Positions 18,801-26,626 of a DNA stretch of 64,000 nt are shown here, one piece after another. Location: the NCBI RefSeq assembly GCF_039962115.1, contig NZ_JAMPKJ010000006.1:94446-158445 (forward strand). Reading direction: 5' to 3'. Position 1 is the first letter of the stretch. The number at the start of each line of letters is the position of its first letter. The position numbers and the translations under genes are program-made. This DNA is from Funiculus sociatus GB2-C1. Its GTDB lineage: Bacteria; Cyanobacteriota; Cyanobacteriia; Cyanobacteriales; FACHB-T130. The notes beneath the pieces are model-generated. The model did not search any database. It saw only the letters and a program-made list of their open reading frames with translations, and was not told the DNA's origin.

Positions 18801-20153
18801 CTAAAACTTGAAAGAAAACCCAGTACCCAATACAAACCGCGTTCCATCTCCTGCGCCAGTAATGTCACGCAGTGCAGGGGTAATTACTAGAGGAATATTT
18901 TTGAATGGAACAATTGAAACTCCCACTCCCAAATCTTGTCCCGTCCATTCCGCAATCAAACTAACAGGACGAGCTACCCGCACTGCGACACTTCCAAAAA
19001 CATTGATTCCACCTCTATCATCGTCAACAGCGCTTTCAGTGCGGAATTGTCCGTTTCCCACACCAGCTGTTACAGCGACTCGGCTAAAAGGCTGGTTGAT
19101 ATCGTCACGGGTTCGGAAAATTTTAGTGACAACGCCATAGACTGAGTTCTCAAAGTCGTTGTCATCGCCAATATTTAAAAATCCATTCCAGCCAGCAGCA
19201 ATAGATAAATCTTCTGCTAACCGACGATGCACTTTGGTGTTAAATCCGCCACTACCAAAATCTCGATTGCTGCCAAAACTAGCGATCGCATACGATAACT
19301 CTACACCCACCGACTTCCGAGCGTCGCCTAAGCCGACTCCAAAACCTAGCCCTCCATCACTTACATCGGCGAATCGTGTCCGGGATTGATAGGTGGCGCT
19401 GATAAAACCAGTGTTATTATCTGCACCAAAACCTGTAGGAGTAACGATGGTAAGCGACGGCGAACCTCGATAAACATCGCCAAACTCAGCAGTTTTTTCT
19501 ACCTCTCCAAGCTGCGACTGCAATCTGCGAATTTCCTCTAGAGAGGGTACATTTATGGTTGGGTTATCGGGCAATTGTGCCAGCTGATTTGTTGAATCGG
19601 GTGAAATTTCTTCGCCTTTACTAACTGACCATTCTGGCGCTACTTGCGGAGTTATCTGCAACGCCGCAGCTCGTCGTAATGAGGCGCTGGGAGCCCATTT
19701 ATCCGCTTCCTCATATCTGTTACCAGTACCGACCCCCCCTGTATTTTGCTTTCTCAGTTCAGGCTGGGAACGAGGACTGGGAGGTGCGTCCTCCGCAGTG
19801 TCGAGAGAAATAATTTTTTTAGAGCGTAAAGCCTCCGCTTCGCTTTCAATTAAAGGAGATTCAGCTAAAGACTTTGTACCAGAGATGTTAGAGTCGTCAA
19901 GCTCTTCTGAAACCATAACAGTTTTTAGAAAGTCTTGACTTTTGACTCCTGACTCTAGCTGTTGTGCTACTAATTCTGGCGCTGCAATCGAGTCAGACGG
20001 ATTTATTTCAACAGTCTTAACTGGAACAACAAAATTGTCGGTTTCTGGTTCCTTGATCGGCAGGTTGGAACTAGGATTGGCATTAGCTTCCTGGGTGAGT
20101 TCCCTAGCAGTCAAAGCCGCTAAGGTACAAATAGCAACAGTCGAGACGCGCAT
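18801..20153 (-). CDS. Candidate outer-membrane beta-barrel protein of unknown function
   Basis: 450 residues. After a probable signal peptide (cleavage near ANA-NP) there is a 190-residue low-complexity, S/E/P-rich region. A C-terminal part (about 215-450) of alternating short strands follows: GLGFGVGLGDARKSVGVELS, YAIASFGSN, SIAAGWNGFLNIG, GINVFGSVAVRVA. The last residue is phenylalanine in GTGFSFKF, the typical outer-membrane insertion signal. It is the first gene of a three-gene exported module. A transport or adhesion role is possible; the family is not recognised by name. Confidence 0.6.
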   Translation of the reverse strand: MRVSTVAICTLAALTARELTQEANANPSSNLPIKEPETDNFVVPVKTVEINPSDSIAAPELVAQQLESGVKSQDFLKTVMVSEELDDSNISGTKSLAESPLIESEAEALRSKKIISLDTAEDAPPSPRSQPELRKQNTGGVGTGNRYEEADKWAPSASLRRAAALQITPQVAPEWSVSKGEEISPDSTNQLAQLPDNPTINVPSLEEIRRLQSQLGEVEKTAEFGDVYRGSPSLTIVTPTGFGADNNTGFISATYQSRTRFADVSDGGLGFGVGLGDARKSVGVELSYAIASFGSNRDFGSGGFNTKVHRRLAEDLSIAAGWNGFLNIGDDNDFENSVYGVVTKIFRTRDDINQPFSRVAVTAGVGNGQFRTESAVDDDRGGINVFGSVAVRVARPVSLIAEWTGQDLGVGVSIVPFKNIPLVITPALRDITGAGDGTRFVLGTGFSFKF

Positions 20154-20263
20154 GAATGTAGCTGTGATGTGCTAGCTACTCATACTGATTTGAGTACGTC
20201 TATCAGGAAAATTTCTGTTTTGTCTGATAAATTTGCCAATTCTGCAAACTTTCAATACAAAAT

Positions 20264-20293
20264 CTCGTTCTCAGACATATATCTGAGAACGAG
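20264..20293 (-). terminator. Perfect 12-bp hairpin downstream of trpA
   Basis: Arms 20264-20275 and 20282-20293 (CTCGTTCTCAGA and its complement) flank a 6-nt loop. On the minus strand it follows the trpA stop by about 40 bp and is followed by ATTTTG, a weak U tract. It also lies 110 bp upstream of the barrel gene start, so it could separate the two transcripts. Confidence 0.55.
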
Positions 20294-20330
20294 CAAATCC
20301 TTATGGCTGATAGCTTTAAAGGTGCTACGC

Positions 20331-21125
20331 TTACAAAATCGCAGTTTTCAAACTTTGGCAAAACTGAGCGATCGCATCCAGTCCTTCTGCTGGAGTTCCT
20401 TCTGCTAACCGTTTCACAAAGGCACTACCCACAATTACTGCATCTGCTCCCCAATCTTTCACCTGACGGGCGTGTTTTGGTTCGGAGATGCCAAATCCGA
20501 CACCAATGGGTTTATCAGTTGCAGCCCGCAGATGCTTGAGTAAATCTTGCGCCCGGAAGTCCATTTCTGAGCGTATTCCTGTCACTCCAGTTACGCTGAC
20601 TAAGTAAATAAATCCCTGAGACTGATGCGCGATCGCTTTTATTCTTTCCTCAGAACTGGTGGGAGCTACCAACAAAATTACTTCAATTCCCAGACTAGCA
20701 GCAGTTTCAAGCAGCACCTCCGATTCCTCCAAAGGCAAATCGGGAACCACCAAACCCTTTACCCCAGCACGACTTACCTGCTTTAAGTAAGTTTCAATTC
20801 CCCGGTTGAGAATTGGGTTGTAGTAGTTAAAAAGAATAATCGGCGATCGTATCTGGTGACTAACACCCGACACCATCTCCAGCACCTGATCGAAACGAGT
20901 TCCCCGTTGCAAAGCTCTCGTAGCAGCTGCCTGAATCGTCGGCCCATCTGCCAACGGATCTGAGTAGGGAACACCCAGCTCAATCATATCCGCACCAGCG
21001 GCATCAAGGACTCGTAAAGCCGATTCCGTTGTCTCCAGATCCGGATCGCCAGCCGTGATAAACGGAATCAAAGCGCACTGGTGGCGATCGCGCAGAGACT
21101 CAAAACACTCTCGAATTGAAGTCAT
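20331..21125 (-). CDS. trpA: Tryptophan synthase alpha subunit
   Basis: 264 residues, full length. It cleaves indole-3-glycerol phosphate to indole and glyceraldehyde-3-phosphate, handing indole to TrpB. Visible signatures: PFITAGDPD near the N-terminus, the catalytic glutamate in [16 protein letters not shown], the catalytic aspartate in [10 protein letters not shown], and the phosphate-binding loops GVTG and GFGIS. It is the third gene of a minus-strand set ndhL-DUF3007-trpA, separated from DUF3007 by a 145-bp space that carries a MITE-like repeat. No trpB, trpC or trpF is nearby, as is usual for dispersed cyanobacterial trp genes. Confidence 0.97.
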   Translation of the reverse strand: MTSIRECFESLRDRHQCALIPFITAGDPDLETTESALRVLDAAGADMIELGVPYSDPLADGPTIQAAATRALQRGTRFDQVLEMVSGVSHQIRSPIILFNYYNPILNRGIETYLKQVSRAGVKGLVVPDLPLEESEVLLETAASLGIEVILLVAPTSSEERIKAIAHQSQGFIYLVSVTGVTGIRSEMDFRAQDLLKHLRAATDKPIGVGFGISEPKHARQVKDWGADAVIVGSAFVKRLAEGTPAEGLDAIAQFCQSLKTAIL

Positions 21126-21160
21126 TTTTCAGTAGCCAATAGTCATTAGTCATTAGTCAT

Positions 21161-21273
21161 TAGACTTATTGCAAAAGTCCTTTTCACCCTCCCCGCTTTT
21201 CAAGGAGGGAAAAATTTCTTGCTCCCTCCCCGCTTGTCGAGGAGGGGTTCAAAATATTCTTGCAAGAGGTCTA
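21161..21273. repeat. MITE-like palindromic element between trpA and DUF3007
   Basis: Arms 21161-21176 and 21258-21273 match as inverted repeats at 13 of 16 positions (TAGACTTATTGCAAAA against TAGACCTCTTGCAAGA). The inside has two direct copies of CCCTCCCCGCTT. The right arm contributes the TAG stop codon of the DUF3007 gene. Preceding it (21133-21163) are three tandem AGTCATT units of another repeat family. Confidence 0.5.
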
Positions 21274-21585
21274 TTGCCTTTTCAGTTTCTTATCTTGTTC
21301 AATTTCAGCTTGCAGTTTAGCCAATTCTTCCGGAGTCAACTCTTCCAGCCGCTTTTGTAACACTGCGTCCTCATAGTCCTTCAGCTGCTGGTTATAAGTC
21401 ATGTTTTTCGTCCCGACTCGGAACAGGTAAGTCAGCAGCCAGCCGACCAACCCTCCCACCAGCAGCAGCTGACTCCAAATACCCGCCTCCAGGCTATCTA
21501 GCCCCGCCAACTGCAAAACCAAATACGCTAACCCACCAGCAACAAAGATGCCGATGCCAATCCCAATGATGTCAATTCGTCGCAT
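21271..21585 (-). CDS. DUF3007 family protein
   Basis: 104 residues. Two hydrophobic segments (about 5-26 IIGIGIGIFVAGGLAYLVLQ and 38-56 WSQLLLVGGLVGWLLTYLF) are followed by a cytosolic helical tail with YNQQLKDYEDAVLQKRLEEL. This is the DUF3007 pattern found throughout cyanobacteria and plastid-bearing plants. It lies 63 bp after ndhL on the same strand, a conserved neighbourhood, which suggests a link with NDH-1 or thylakoid function (inference). Function unknown. Confidence 0.88.
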   Translation of the reverse strand: MRRIDIIGIGIGIFVAGGLAYLVLQLAGLDSLEAGIWSQLLLVGGLVGWLLTYLFRVGTKNMTYNQQLKDYEDAVLQKRLEELTPEELAKLQAEIEQDKKLKRQ

Positions 21586-21648
21586 TTTAAAGATATTTGC
21601 TTTCAGCTTTACAGCCTTCGCTGAGTATCAAAAGCTCTTATGTTAGCT

Positions 21649-21855
21649 CTACACCAGGCGACGCTTCGGCCGAAAATTCAAAAATGGGCTGAGCAGCAAT
21701 AAACCAGGGAAGAAAAAGAAAACCATAAAATACATGAACCCGCGCTCAAACGAGCTGGCAACATACCACCGCTTTTGCAGGTAGGCATATAGGGCGAAGG
21801 GAACAACTATCAGGTAGGTTCCACTCAGAACTAGATACAATATCGCAACCAACAT
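21649..21855 (-). CDS. ndhL: NAD(P)H-quinone oxidoreductase subunit L
   Basis: 68 residues with two membrane helices ([20 protein letters not shown] and [20 protein letters not shown]) and the conserved linker [15 protein letters not shown]. NdhL is a small membrane subunit of the cyanobacterial NDH-1 complex on thylakoids, needed for respiration, cyclic electron flow and CO2 uptake (formerly IctA). It is the first gene of ndhL-DUF3007-trpA. The divergent 216-bp space to tRNA-Leu must hold both promoters. Confidence 0.95.
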   Translation of the reverse strand: MLVAILYLVLSGTYLIVVPFALYAYLQKRWYVASSFERGFMYFMVFFFFPGLLLLSPFLNFRPKRRLV

Positions 21856-22071
21856 ATTTTTTCTTGCAGTAGAAGAACCAGACAGTAGCAGTACCAGCGT
21901 CCGTGTGGGGACACCACAAACAGCCGCTTATATGCCCAACTAACTGTAAATATTTTACCCTTTGTTGGAAGCCGCTTAACCACCTTGTCAAAAAGATAGT
22001 TGCATTTATTAGCCATTTAGAGTGTAAGATATAAAATCGTACTAAATAAGAGATTACATCTCTCCCAACAC

Positions 22072-22423
22072 GGGGGCATGGCGGAATGGCAGACGCTACG
22101 GACTTAGAAAACTGAGCCTTGATGAAGAAATTTGTCAAGTGACCGCTCTCAAATTCAGGGAAACCTAAATCTGGCAACAGATATGGCAATCCTGAGCCAA
22201 GCCAAATAATTTTAGATTTTAGATTGGGGATAAATCCAAAACCAATCCAAAATTCAAAATCATTTCGGAAGGTGCAGAGACTCGACGGGAGCTACCCTAA
22301 CGTCAAGCCGAGGGTAAAGAGAGAGTCCAATTCTCAAAGCCTATTGGCAGTAGCGAAAGCTGCGAGAGAATGAAAATCCGTTGACCCGAAAAGGTCGTGA
22401 GGGTTCAAGTCCCTCTGCCCCCA
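22072..22423 (+). tRNA. trnL-UAA: tRNA-Leu(UAA), interrupted by a group I intron
   Basis: The 5' exon is 22072-22105 and the 3' exon 22373-22423, 85 nt after splicing. The acceptor stem GGGGGCA pairs with TGCCCCC (22416-22422) and A22423 is the discriminator. The anticodon stem ACGGA pairs with TCCGT around the loop CTTAAAA, giving anticodon UAA. The T arm GAGGGTTCAAGTCCCTC and a long variable arm are present. The intron splits the anticodon between U34 and A35, the classic cyanobacterial/plastid position. No CCA is encoded. Confidence 0.97.
22106..22372 (+). ncRNA. Group I self-splicing intron in tRNA-Leu(UAA)
   Basis: 267-nt IC3-type intron. It starts AGAAAACTGAGCC and ends in the required terminal G (22372). 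The conserved core is seen as GGCAACAGATATGGCAATCC (P4/P5 side), TGCAGAGACTCGACGGGAGC and ACCCTAACGTCAAGCCGAGG (P7/G-binding side), with GAGAGAGTCC further on. The variable peripheral stem-loop (about 22210-22262) is made of the same ATTTTAGATT / AATCCAAAAT repeat found between genes elsewhere in the window. No homing endonuclease is encoded. Confidence 0.95.
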
Positions 22424-22446
22424 TTTCCAAATTTTTAAACCGCAAC

Positions 22447-22701
22447 TTAAGCGTTTAGCAGATATTCTGGTAGGCGCTTGATGACACGCTTGAAGGGCGC
22501 AGTGTCATTAAGACCCCGCGCCAGCACGAGAGATCCCTGGATCTGCAAAATGGCATCTTCGGCTTTTTGCCGTGCTGTGTCCGAATTAAATCCCGCCTCA
22601 ATTAAAACCTGCGCCAAGGTATCGATCCAAAGGTTAAGGGCGCATCCAATCTGGGTCTGAAAAAGTTTCTCTCGAAGCTTATCCCTATGCGCTAACTTGG
22701 A
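22447..22701 (-). pseudogene. Truncated TetR/AcrR-family regulator (C-terminal domain only)
   Basis: An open frame from the stop at 22702-22704 down to the TAA at 22447-22449, with no start codon of its own. It reads LFQTQIGCALNLWIDTLAQV, then AGFNSDTARQKAEDAILQIQ, then GSLVLARGLNDTAPFKRVIK and RLPEYLL. This matches the C-terminal ligand/dimer domain of LmrA/YxaF-like TetR repressors, which typically end in a GSLVLAR...FxRVLxRLPELL pattern. The helix-turn-helix part is missing, replaced by unrelated sequence before the PNPOx-like gene. A relic of a regulator, possibly of that neighbour (inference). Confidence 0.7.
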
Positions 22702-22762
22702 TTAACCGGATTAAGCAACTACCAGGTTACGTTGGAATGCCCGGTTTGTAAGAGAGCTAGCA

Positions 22763-23662
22763 ATGACATCTATATATCATTCCGGAGAACTGGCGATTCA
22801 ACAACGTGCGGGTGTCCAAGAAGCAGCTAAAGCTTTGAGTCACAATATTAGTCAGATTGTTAAGCCAGCAGCTGTTGACTTTCTGCGTAGTCAACGACTA
22901 GCGATCGCCAGCACCGTCGATACAAGCGATCGCGTATGGGCATCCCTGTTGACTGGTGAACCTGGATTCATGCAGGTAGTGACAGGAACGGTGCGGATAG
23001 AAGCAGCACCAGTTAATAGCGATCCGCTCAACGAAAACTTGCGGGTGAGAGATGACATTGGTATCCTGGCGATCGATCTGGCAACTCGCAGGCGCTTAAG
23101 GTTAAACGGTAAAGCTCAAGTTCAGCCTGATGGCAGCATTTATGTACATCCTCAGCAGGTGTATTTCAACTGTCCCCAGTACATCCAAATACGGCACTTA
23201 GAGAGCGATTTCGTCCAACCAAGTCTGCCTAGTATTCAAGACAGACAGACTCTCAGCGAAGAACAGCAGCAAAAGATTGCCCAGGTAGACACCTTCTTTA
23301 TTGCCAGCTTCCACCCGGAGGCTGGTGCTGACGCATCTCACCGTGGCGGAAACCCAGGTTTTGTCAAGGTGTTGAGTGCCAACAAGCTGGTGTTTCCTGA
23401 TTATTCCGGTAATAATATGTTCCAAACTCTGGGTAATATTTCGCTGAATCCCAATACTGGCTTATTGTTCGTTGACTTTGAACGTGGCAGCACCTTACAA
23501 CTAACCGGAAAAGCTAAGGTAGTATGGGACGCTGATCGCCTAGCAGAATTTACTGGTGCCTTGCGTGTAGTGGAATTTGAAATCGATCGGGTAATAGCGA
23601 TCGCTGCTGCTACCCCTCTGCGCTGGCGATTTGGACAATACTCCCCCTTTAATCCCAGATGA
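22763..23662 (+). CDS. Pyridoxamine 5'-phosphate oxidase-like flavin-binding protein
   Basis: 299 residues. The region 30-150 (QIVKPAAVDFLRSQRLAIAS, then VWASLLTGEPGFM, then DDIGILAIDLATRRRLRLNG) is the split-barrel FMN-binding fold of the PNPOx-like superfamily. A second similar unit follows (IAQVDTFFIASFHPEAGADA, SHRGGNPGFVKV, GNISLNPNTGLLFVDFERGS). Such two-lobe proteins are predicted cytoplasmic flavoproteins; the reaction is not known. AGAGAG lies before ATG 22763. The upstream space has a dead TetR gene, a common partner of this family. Confidence 0.82.
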   Translation: MTSIYHSGELAIQQRAGVQEAAKALSHNISQIVKPAAVDFLRSQRLAIASTVDTSDRVWASLLTGEPGFMQVVTGTVRIEAAPVNSDPLNENLRVRDDIGILAIDLATRRRLRLNGKAQVQPDGSIYVHPQQVYFNCPQYIQIRHLESDFVQPSLPSIQDRQTLSEEQQQKIAQVDTFFIASFHPEAGADASHRGGNPGFVKVLSANKLVFPDYSGNNMFQTLGNISLNPNTGLLFVDFERGSTLQLTGKAKVVWDADRLAEFTGALRVVEFEIDRVIAIAAATPLRWRFGQYSPFNPR

Positions 23663-23961
23663 ACCGGAGAGTAGAAAACATTGCATCATCAGCGAGTGAA
23701 ACTTTCCTTTCACTTCCTCTCTATCGCGGACATCGGTAGTTGAGAGCAGTATCACTCAACCCTTATACGGATGAGAATAGACTTACTAATTTGTTCCAAT
23801 ATATTGATGCTTTGAAGAACTGAGAAGTCCTTACAGTAGCACTTTACTTGCGCCTAAAAAGAGCTGAGGGCATTCCCTGCAACATTGGCATCATCCACGT
23901 AGAGTTCGCGGCTCGCCAAAGCCAACTAAATAAAATCTGAAAAACTTAATTTTTCCAGATT
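23663..23961. other. Convergent intergenic region without a gene
   Basis: About 300 bp between the PNPOx-like gene (+) and the first FHA gene (-). I see a 7-bp hairpin at 23695-23714 (AGTGAAA / TTTCACT) and the A/T-rich terminator listed separately, but no supportable ORF. Confidence 0.6.
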
Positions 23962-23962
23962 T
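23933..23962 (-). terminator. Rho-independent-like terminator after FHA gene
   Basis: On the minus strand, just at the TAA of the FHA gene, AAATCTG-G-AAAAA pairs with TTTTTCAGATTT around TTAAG, followed by TATTTAG. The stem is A/T-rich but long; a further 9-bp pair (ACTAAATAA / TTATTTAGT, 23925-23933 and 23969-23977) extends around it. Confidence 0.5.
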
Positions 23963-24426
23963 TACAACTTATTTAGTAGCTTCTCCTTAGATTGACTCGT
24001 GTCTTCTCCCTCGTATAAACTCGGATCTATAAAAGTATCTTTATCTTTAGATTGACCCTCTGTTTTGGGGGATGATTGCTTACCCGCAACCGTGTTTTGC
24101 TTGGACTTTGACTCTGTTGCTCCCATGCGAATCTGAATTTGAGGGCCAGAACTGGCTAAGCGAATAATCATCCCGTCCACCACTGGTGCTTGGGTGATAC
24201 GTTTTCCTTCTAAATAAGTGCCATTAGCACCTAAACTAACAACTTCCCATTCATCACCATGACGGCGTAGCTCGACATGGTGACGAGAAACAACGGCGCT
24301 ATAGAGGATGACATTATTCTCAGTTGAGCGTCCGATCCGAATAACTGATTCGGAGGCAAAAGTCCAGTTTTGGACTGGAATAGATTGGAGAGGATGCAGC
24401 AGTGTCAGGGTAATCACCGATGTCAC
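23962..24426 (-). CDS. FHA domain protein
   Basis: 154 residues. The FHA domain (about 18-100) shows the family landmarks: WTFASESVIRIGRSTENNVI (G-R-S), VVSRHHVELRR (S-R-x-H, phosphothreonine-binding) and GANGTYLEGKRI (N-G). The tail (100-154) is charged and disordered. It should bind phosphothreonine on a partner made by a Ser/Thr kinase. A second FHA protein is encoded 445 bp upstream on the same strand; no Ser/Thr kinase is in the window. Cytoplasmic, no signal peptide. Confidence 0.88.
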   Translation of the reverse strand: MTSVITLTLLHPLQSIPVQNWTFASESVIRIGRSTENNVILYSAVVSRHHVELRRHGDEWEVVSLGANGTYLEGKRITQAPVVDGMIIRLASSGPQIQIRMGATESKSKQNTVAGKQSSPKTEGQSKDKDTFIDPSLYEGEDTSQSKEKLLNKL

Positions 24427-24871
24427 ATAATTCTAAATATTTCCGCCTCTAGGCTTGGGAATTGTAACAGTCTGAACAGATGTAAGATCCTTCAATCAAT
24501 AAATTGAGATTTATCTCTCAATTACTGGAGTCAGACTGCGAATTGGTACGACGTGAGCAGATGGAATAGACAAGCTTTTGACATCGTTCCACCAGTTTTT
24601 TCTGTCCTTAGTCTAGGATACCCACGGGCGTTACAATCGCATCGTACCATGACGGTGTTGAGTCCGTGTAACCTCTGAATTGATTCAGTAAGATTACCGC
24701 TCTCATACTTTTTAGGTTTAGGGGTGGAATTTACACAAACCTGATAGCGATGCTTATTTATTTCCTCAAGCCTATCACTTAAAAAAACTGTCTGCAATTG
24801 CCCTGACCCCTCACCCCAAAGGCTTGCACAGCGTCCGTTTTGGCGCTTTTATGAGCAATTTGAAGACAGCC
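24427..24871. other. Intergenic region between two FHA genes
   Basis: 445 bp. It includes an 8-bp hairpin at 24502-24523 (AATTGAGA / TCTCAATT). A minus-strand frame of 88 codons (24531-24797) is open, but I recognise no motif or ribosome site for it. The stretch may hold the promoter of the downstream FHA gene or degraded mobile DNA. Confidence 0.45.
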
Positions 24872-25639
24872 TTAAGAAACTTGGAACAAGAATGTCACCT
24901 TGTCACCTTTGCCTAAGCTAATGCGATCGCCTGTTCTCAGACGGTGCCGATTACCACTAGGCAGGGGATTATGGTTAACATATGTGCCATTAGAACTGCC
25001 AACGTCTTCAATGTAGTAGGCATCACCCTCTACACGGATATCGGCATGAATCCGCGAAACAATTTCTGAATTCGGAAAACCCGAAACATCAATATCAGGC
25101 GGAATCTGGTCATTTGGCTTGCCTATGTGAATTACCGACAATTGCGAAGGCAATTCTATCATCGTATCTGTTTGGGTATGCAGCAGGCGGGCGCTCTGCT
25201 GCTGTAGCTGAGTTTGAGAGCTACCAGGCATTGCCGCCCCACTCGCCCCTGTGCTGCGAGAAGAAGGCTCCGATGAGGATTCAGCGCTGCTCCCTGAGGC
25301 TGGGGGTTCATTGACCACAGTAGCTGGAACTGGTACTGGATCTGGTATGTCTGGACTGGGGATAGATGGCGGAGTAACCTCTAAGGGATCGGGTGCTACC
25401 AACGGATCGGGGTTCATTAAGTCCGGTATGCTGGGCAGGGGGACTGGTGCTGCTGATGCTACCTCTAAAGGGTTACTGGGTTTGAGGTTAGTGCCACACT
25501 GACCGCAGAAGGTGGCATCGGTTTGAACAGGCGCGCCACAGTTGGGACACGCTGTAGTAGCGGGTAAGGGAGTGTAGCAAGCCTCACACGCTTGCGCTCC
25601 ATCAGGATTTTGGTGATTACAATTGGGGCAGACAATCAT
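24872..25639 (-). CDS. Zinc-ribbon and FHA domain protein
   Basis: 255 residues from ATG 25639, chosen because AAGGAG lies 5 nt upstream; an earlier frame extension to 25696 has no such site. Two zinc-ribbon knuckle pairs open the protein (CPNCNHQNPDGAQACEAC and CPNCGAPVQTDATFCGQC). A P/S-rich linker (about 60-150) and a C-terminal FHA domain (about 165-255; FPNSEIVSRIHADI, VGSSNGTYVNHN) follow. It probably docks to phosphothreonine partners. It sits 81 bp after pgl. Two FHA genes in series suggest a shared phospho-signalling task. Confidence 0.87.
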   Translation of the reverse strand: MIVCPNCNHQNPDGAQACEACYTPLPATTACPNCGAPVQTDATFCGQCGTNLKPSNPLEVASAAPVPLPSIPDLMNPDPLVAPDPLEVTPPSIPSPDIPDPVPVPATVVNEPPASGSSAESSSEPSSRSTGASGAAMPGSSQTQLQQQSARLLHTQTDTMIELPSQLSVIHIGKPNDQIPPDIDVSGFPNSEIVSRIHADIRVEGDAYYIEDVGSSNGTYVNHNPLPSGNRHRLRTGDRISLGKGDKVTFLFQVS

Positions 25640-25720
25640 AAAATCTCCTTGCGGACGGTATCCCTCCTGATTAGTGGAGTGGGAGGTCAGATTCAAATAT
25701 ATTCCGAATTGCGAGGGATT

Positions 25721-26443
25721 TTAACTTTTTAGCTCAAGACCAGCAGCTTCGTCCAAAAGCCACCAAAGTTCCCCTTGGGGCTGGATTAATCGGCTGGGAT
25801 ATTCCATGTCATCAGCAGTAGAGGCAAAAACTTGAGCTAAGGCGGGGCGTTTACTAGCACCAGCAACAACAAATACCACACAACGGGCATGATTAATCAG
25901 TGGCGCTGTAAAGGTGATGCGGGGCTGAGTGTCTTTGTCACCCACTGTTATCAGTTTTTCGCGTACTTGTAATGCTTCTGTGTGGGGAAACAAAGAAGCT
26001 GTATGTCCATCATCTCCCATCCCCAACAAAATCAGATCGAATGCCGGAAACTCTTTTGGTTGAACTTGAAAAAACTCCCGGAGGTGTTGAGAGTGTTTCT
26101 CGGCGGCGATTGCTGGGTCGGCTTCGTCGGTGGGTATGGGGTGGATATTGGTAGCTGGGATATTAACTTTGTCAAGCCAAGCGCTACGGGCCATGCGTTG
26201 ATTGCTATCGGGATGATCAGGCGGTACGTAGCGTTCATCGCCCCAAAATACGTGAATTTTGTCCCAAGGAAGATTTTGCGAAGCGATCGCTTCATACAGA
26301 GGCTTGGGAGTGCTACCACCGGATAAAGCTATAGTACAAAGCGATCGCTCATTTATCGCCTTGTGAATTTGTTCTAGACATATTTCCAGCGATCGCTCTA
26401 TCAGCGCCGTCCGCTCCGGTAAAACTTCAACAATTTTATTCAT
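25721..26443 (-). CDS. pgl: 6-phosphogluconolactonase
   Basis: 240 residues, the usual length. It hydrolyses 6-phosphoglucono-lactone in the oxidative pentose phosphate pathway, the main dark NADPH route in cyanobacteria. Signatures: TIALSGGSTPKPLYEAIA (phosphate loop), VFWGDERYVPPDHPDSN and LILLGMGDDGHTASLFP, all characteristic of the SOL/DevB-type enzyme family. No zwf or opcA is adjacent. HIP1 sites occur three times inside the gene. Confidence 0.96.
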   Translation of the reverse strand: MNKIVEVLPERTALIERSLEICLEQIHKAINERSLCTIALSGGSTPKPLYEAIASQNLPWDKIHVFWGDERYVPPDHPDSNQRMARSAWLDKVNIPATNIHPIPTDEADPAIAAEKHSQHLREFFQVQPKEFPAFDLILLGMGDDGHTASLFPHTEALQVREKLITVGDKDTQPRITFTAPLINHARCVVFVVAGASKRPALAQVFASTADDMEYPSRLIQPQGELWWLLDEAAGLELKS

Positions 26444-26626
26444 TTGGATGTTTATATTGGGTCACACCATACCGAAAATATTACTGTTTCTTGTCTAATT
26501 GCACCCATCGATACCTATATCATCATTGAGAGCTTGGAATTAGGAGCCATACTAGCCGTTACATCAAAAAATCCTTATTCTGGTTGATTGACATAAATAA
26601 CTTTTACAGCAGGGAGAATATCTGAA

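Noticed and set aside
21746..22189. 147-codon minus-strand ORF across ndhL and tRNA-Leu
   Set aside because: It overlaps the tRNA and half of ndhL in another frame; clearly a shadow.
24531..24797. 88-codon minus-strand ORF between two FHA genes
   Set aside because: No recognised motif, no ribosome site and irregular composition (KYESGNLTESIQ, RCDCNARGYPRL). It could be degraded mobile DNA, but I cannot support a gene.
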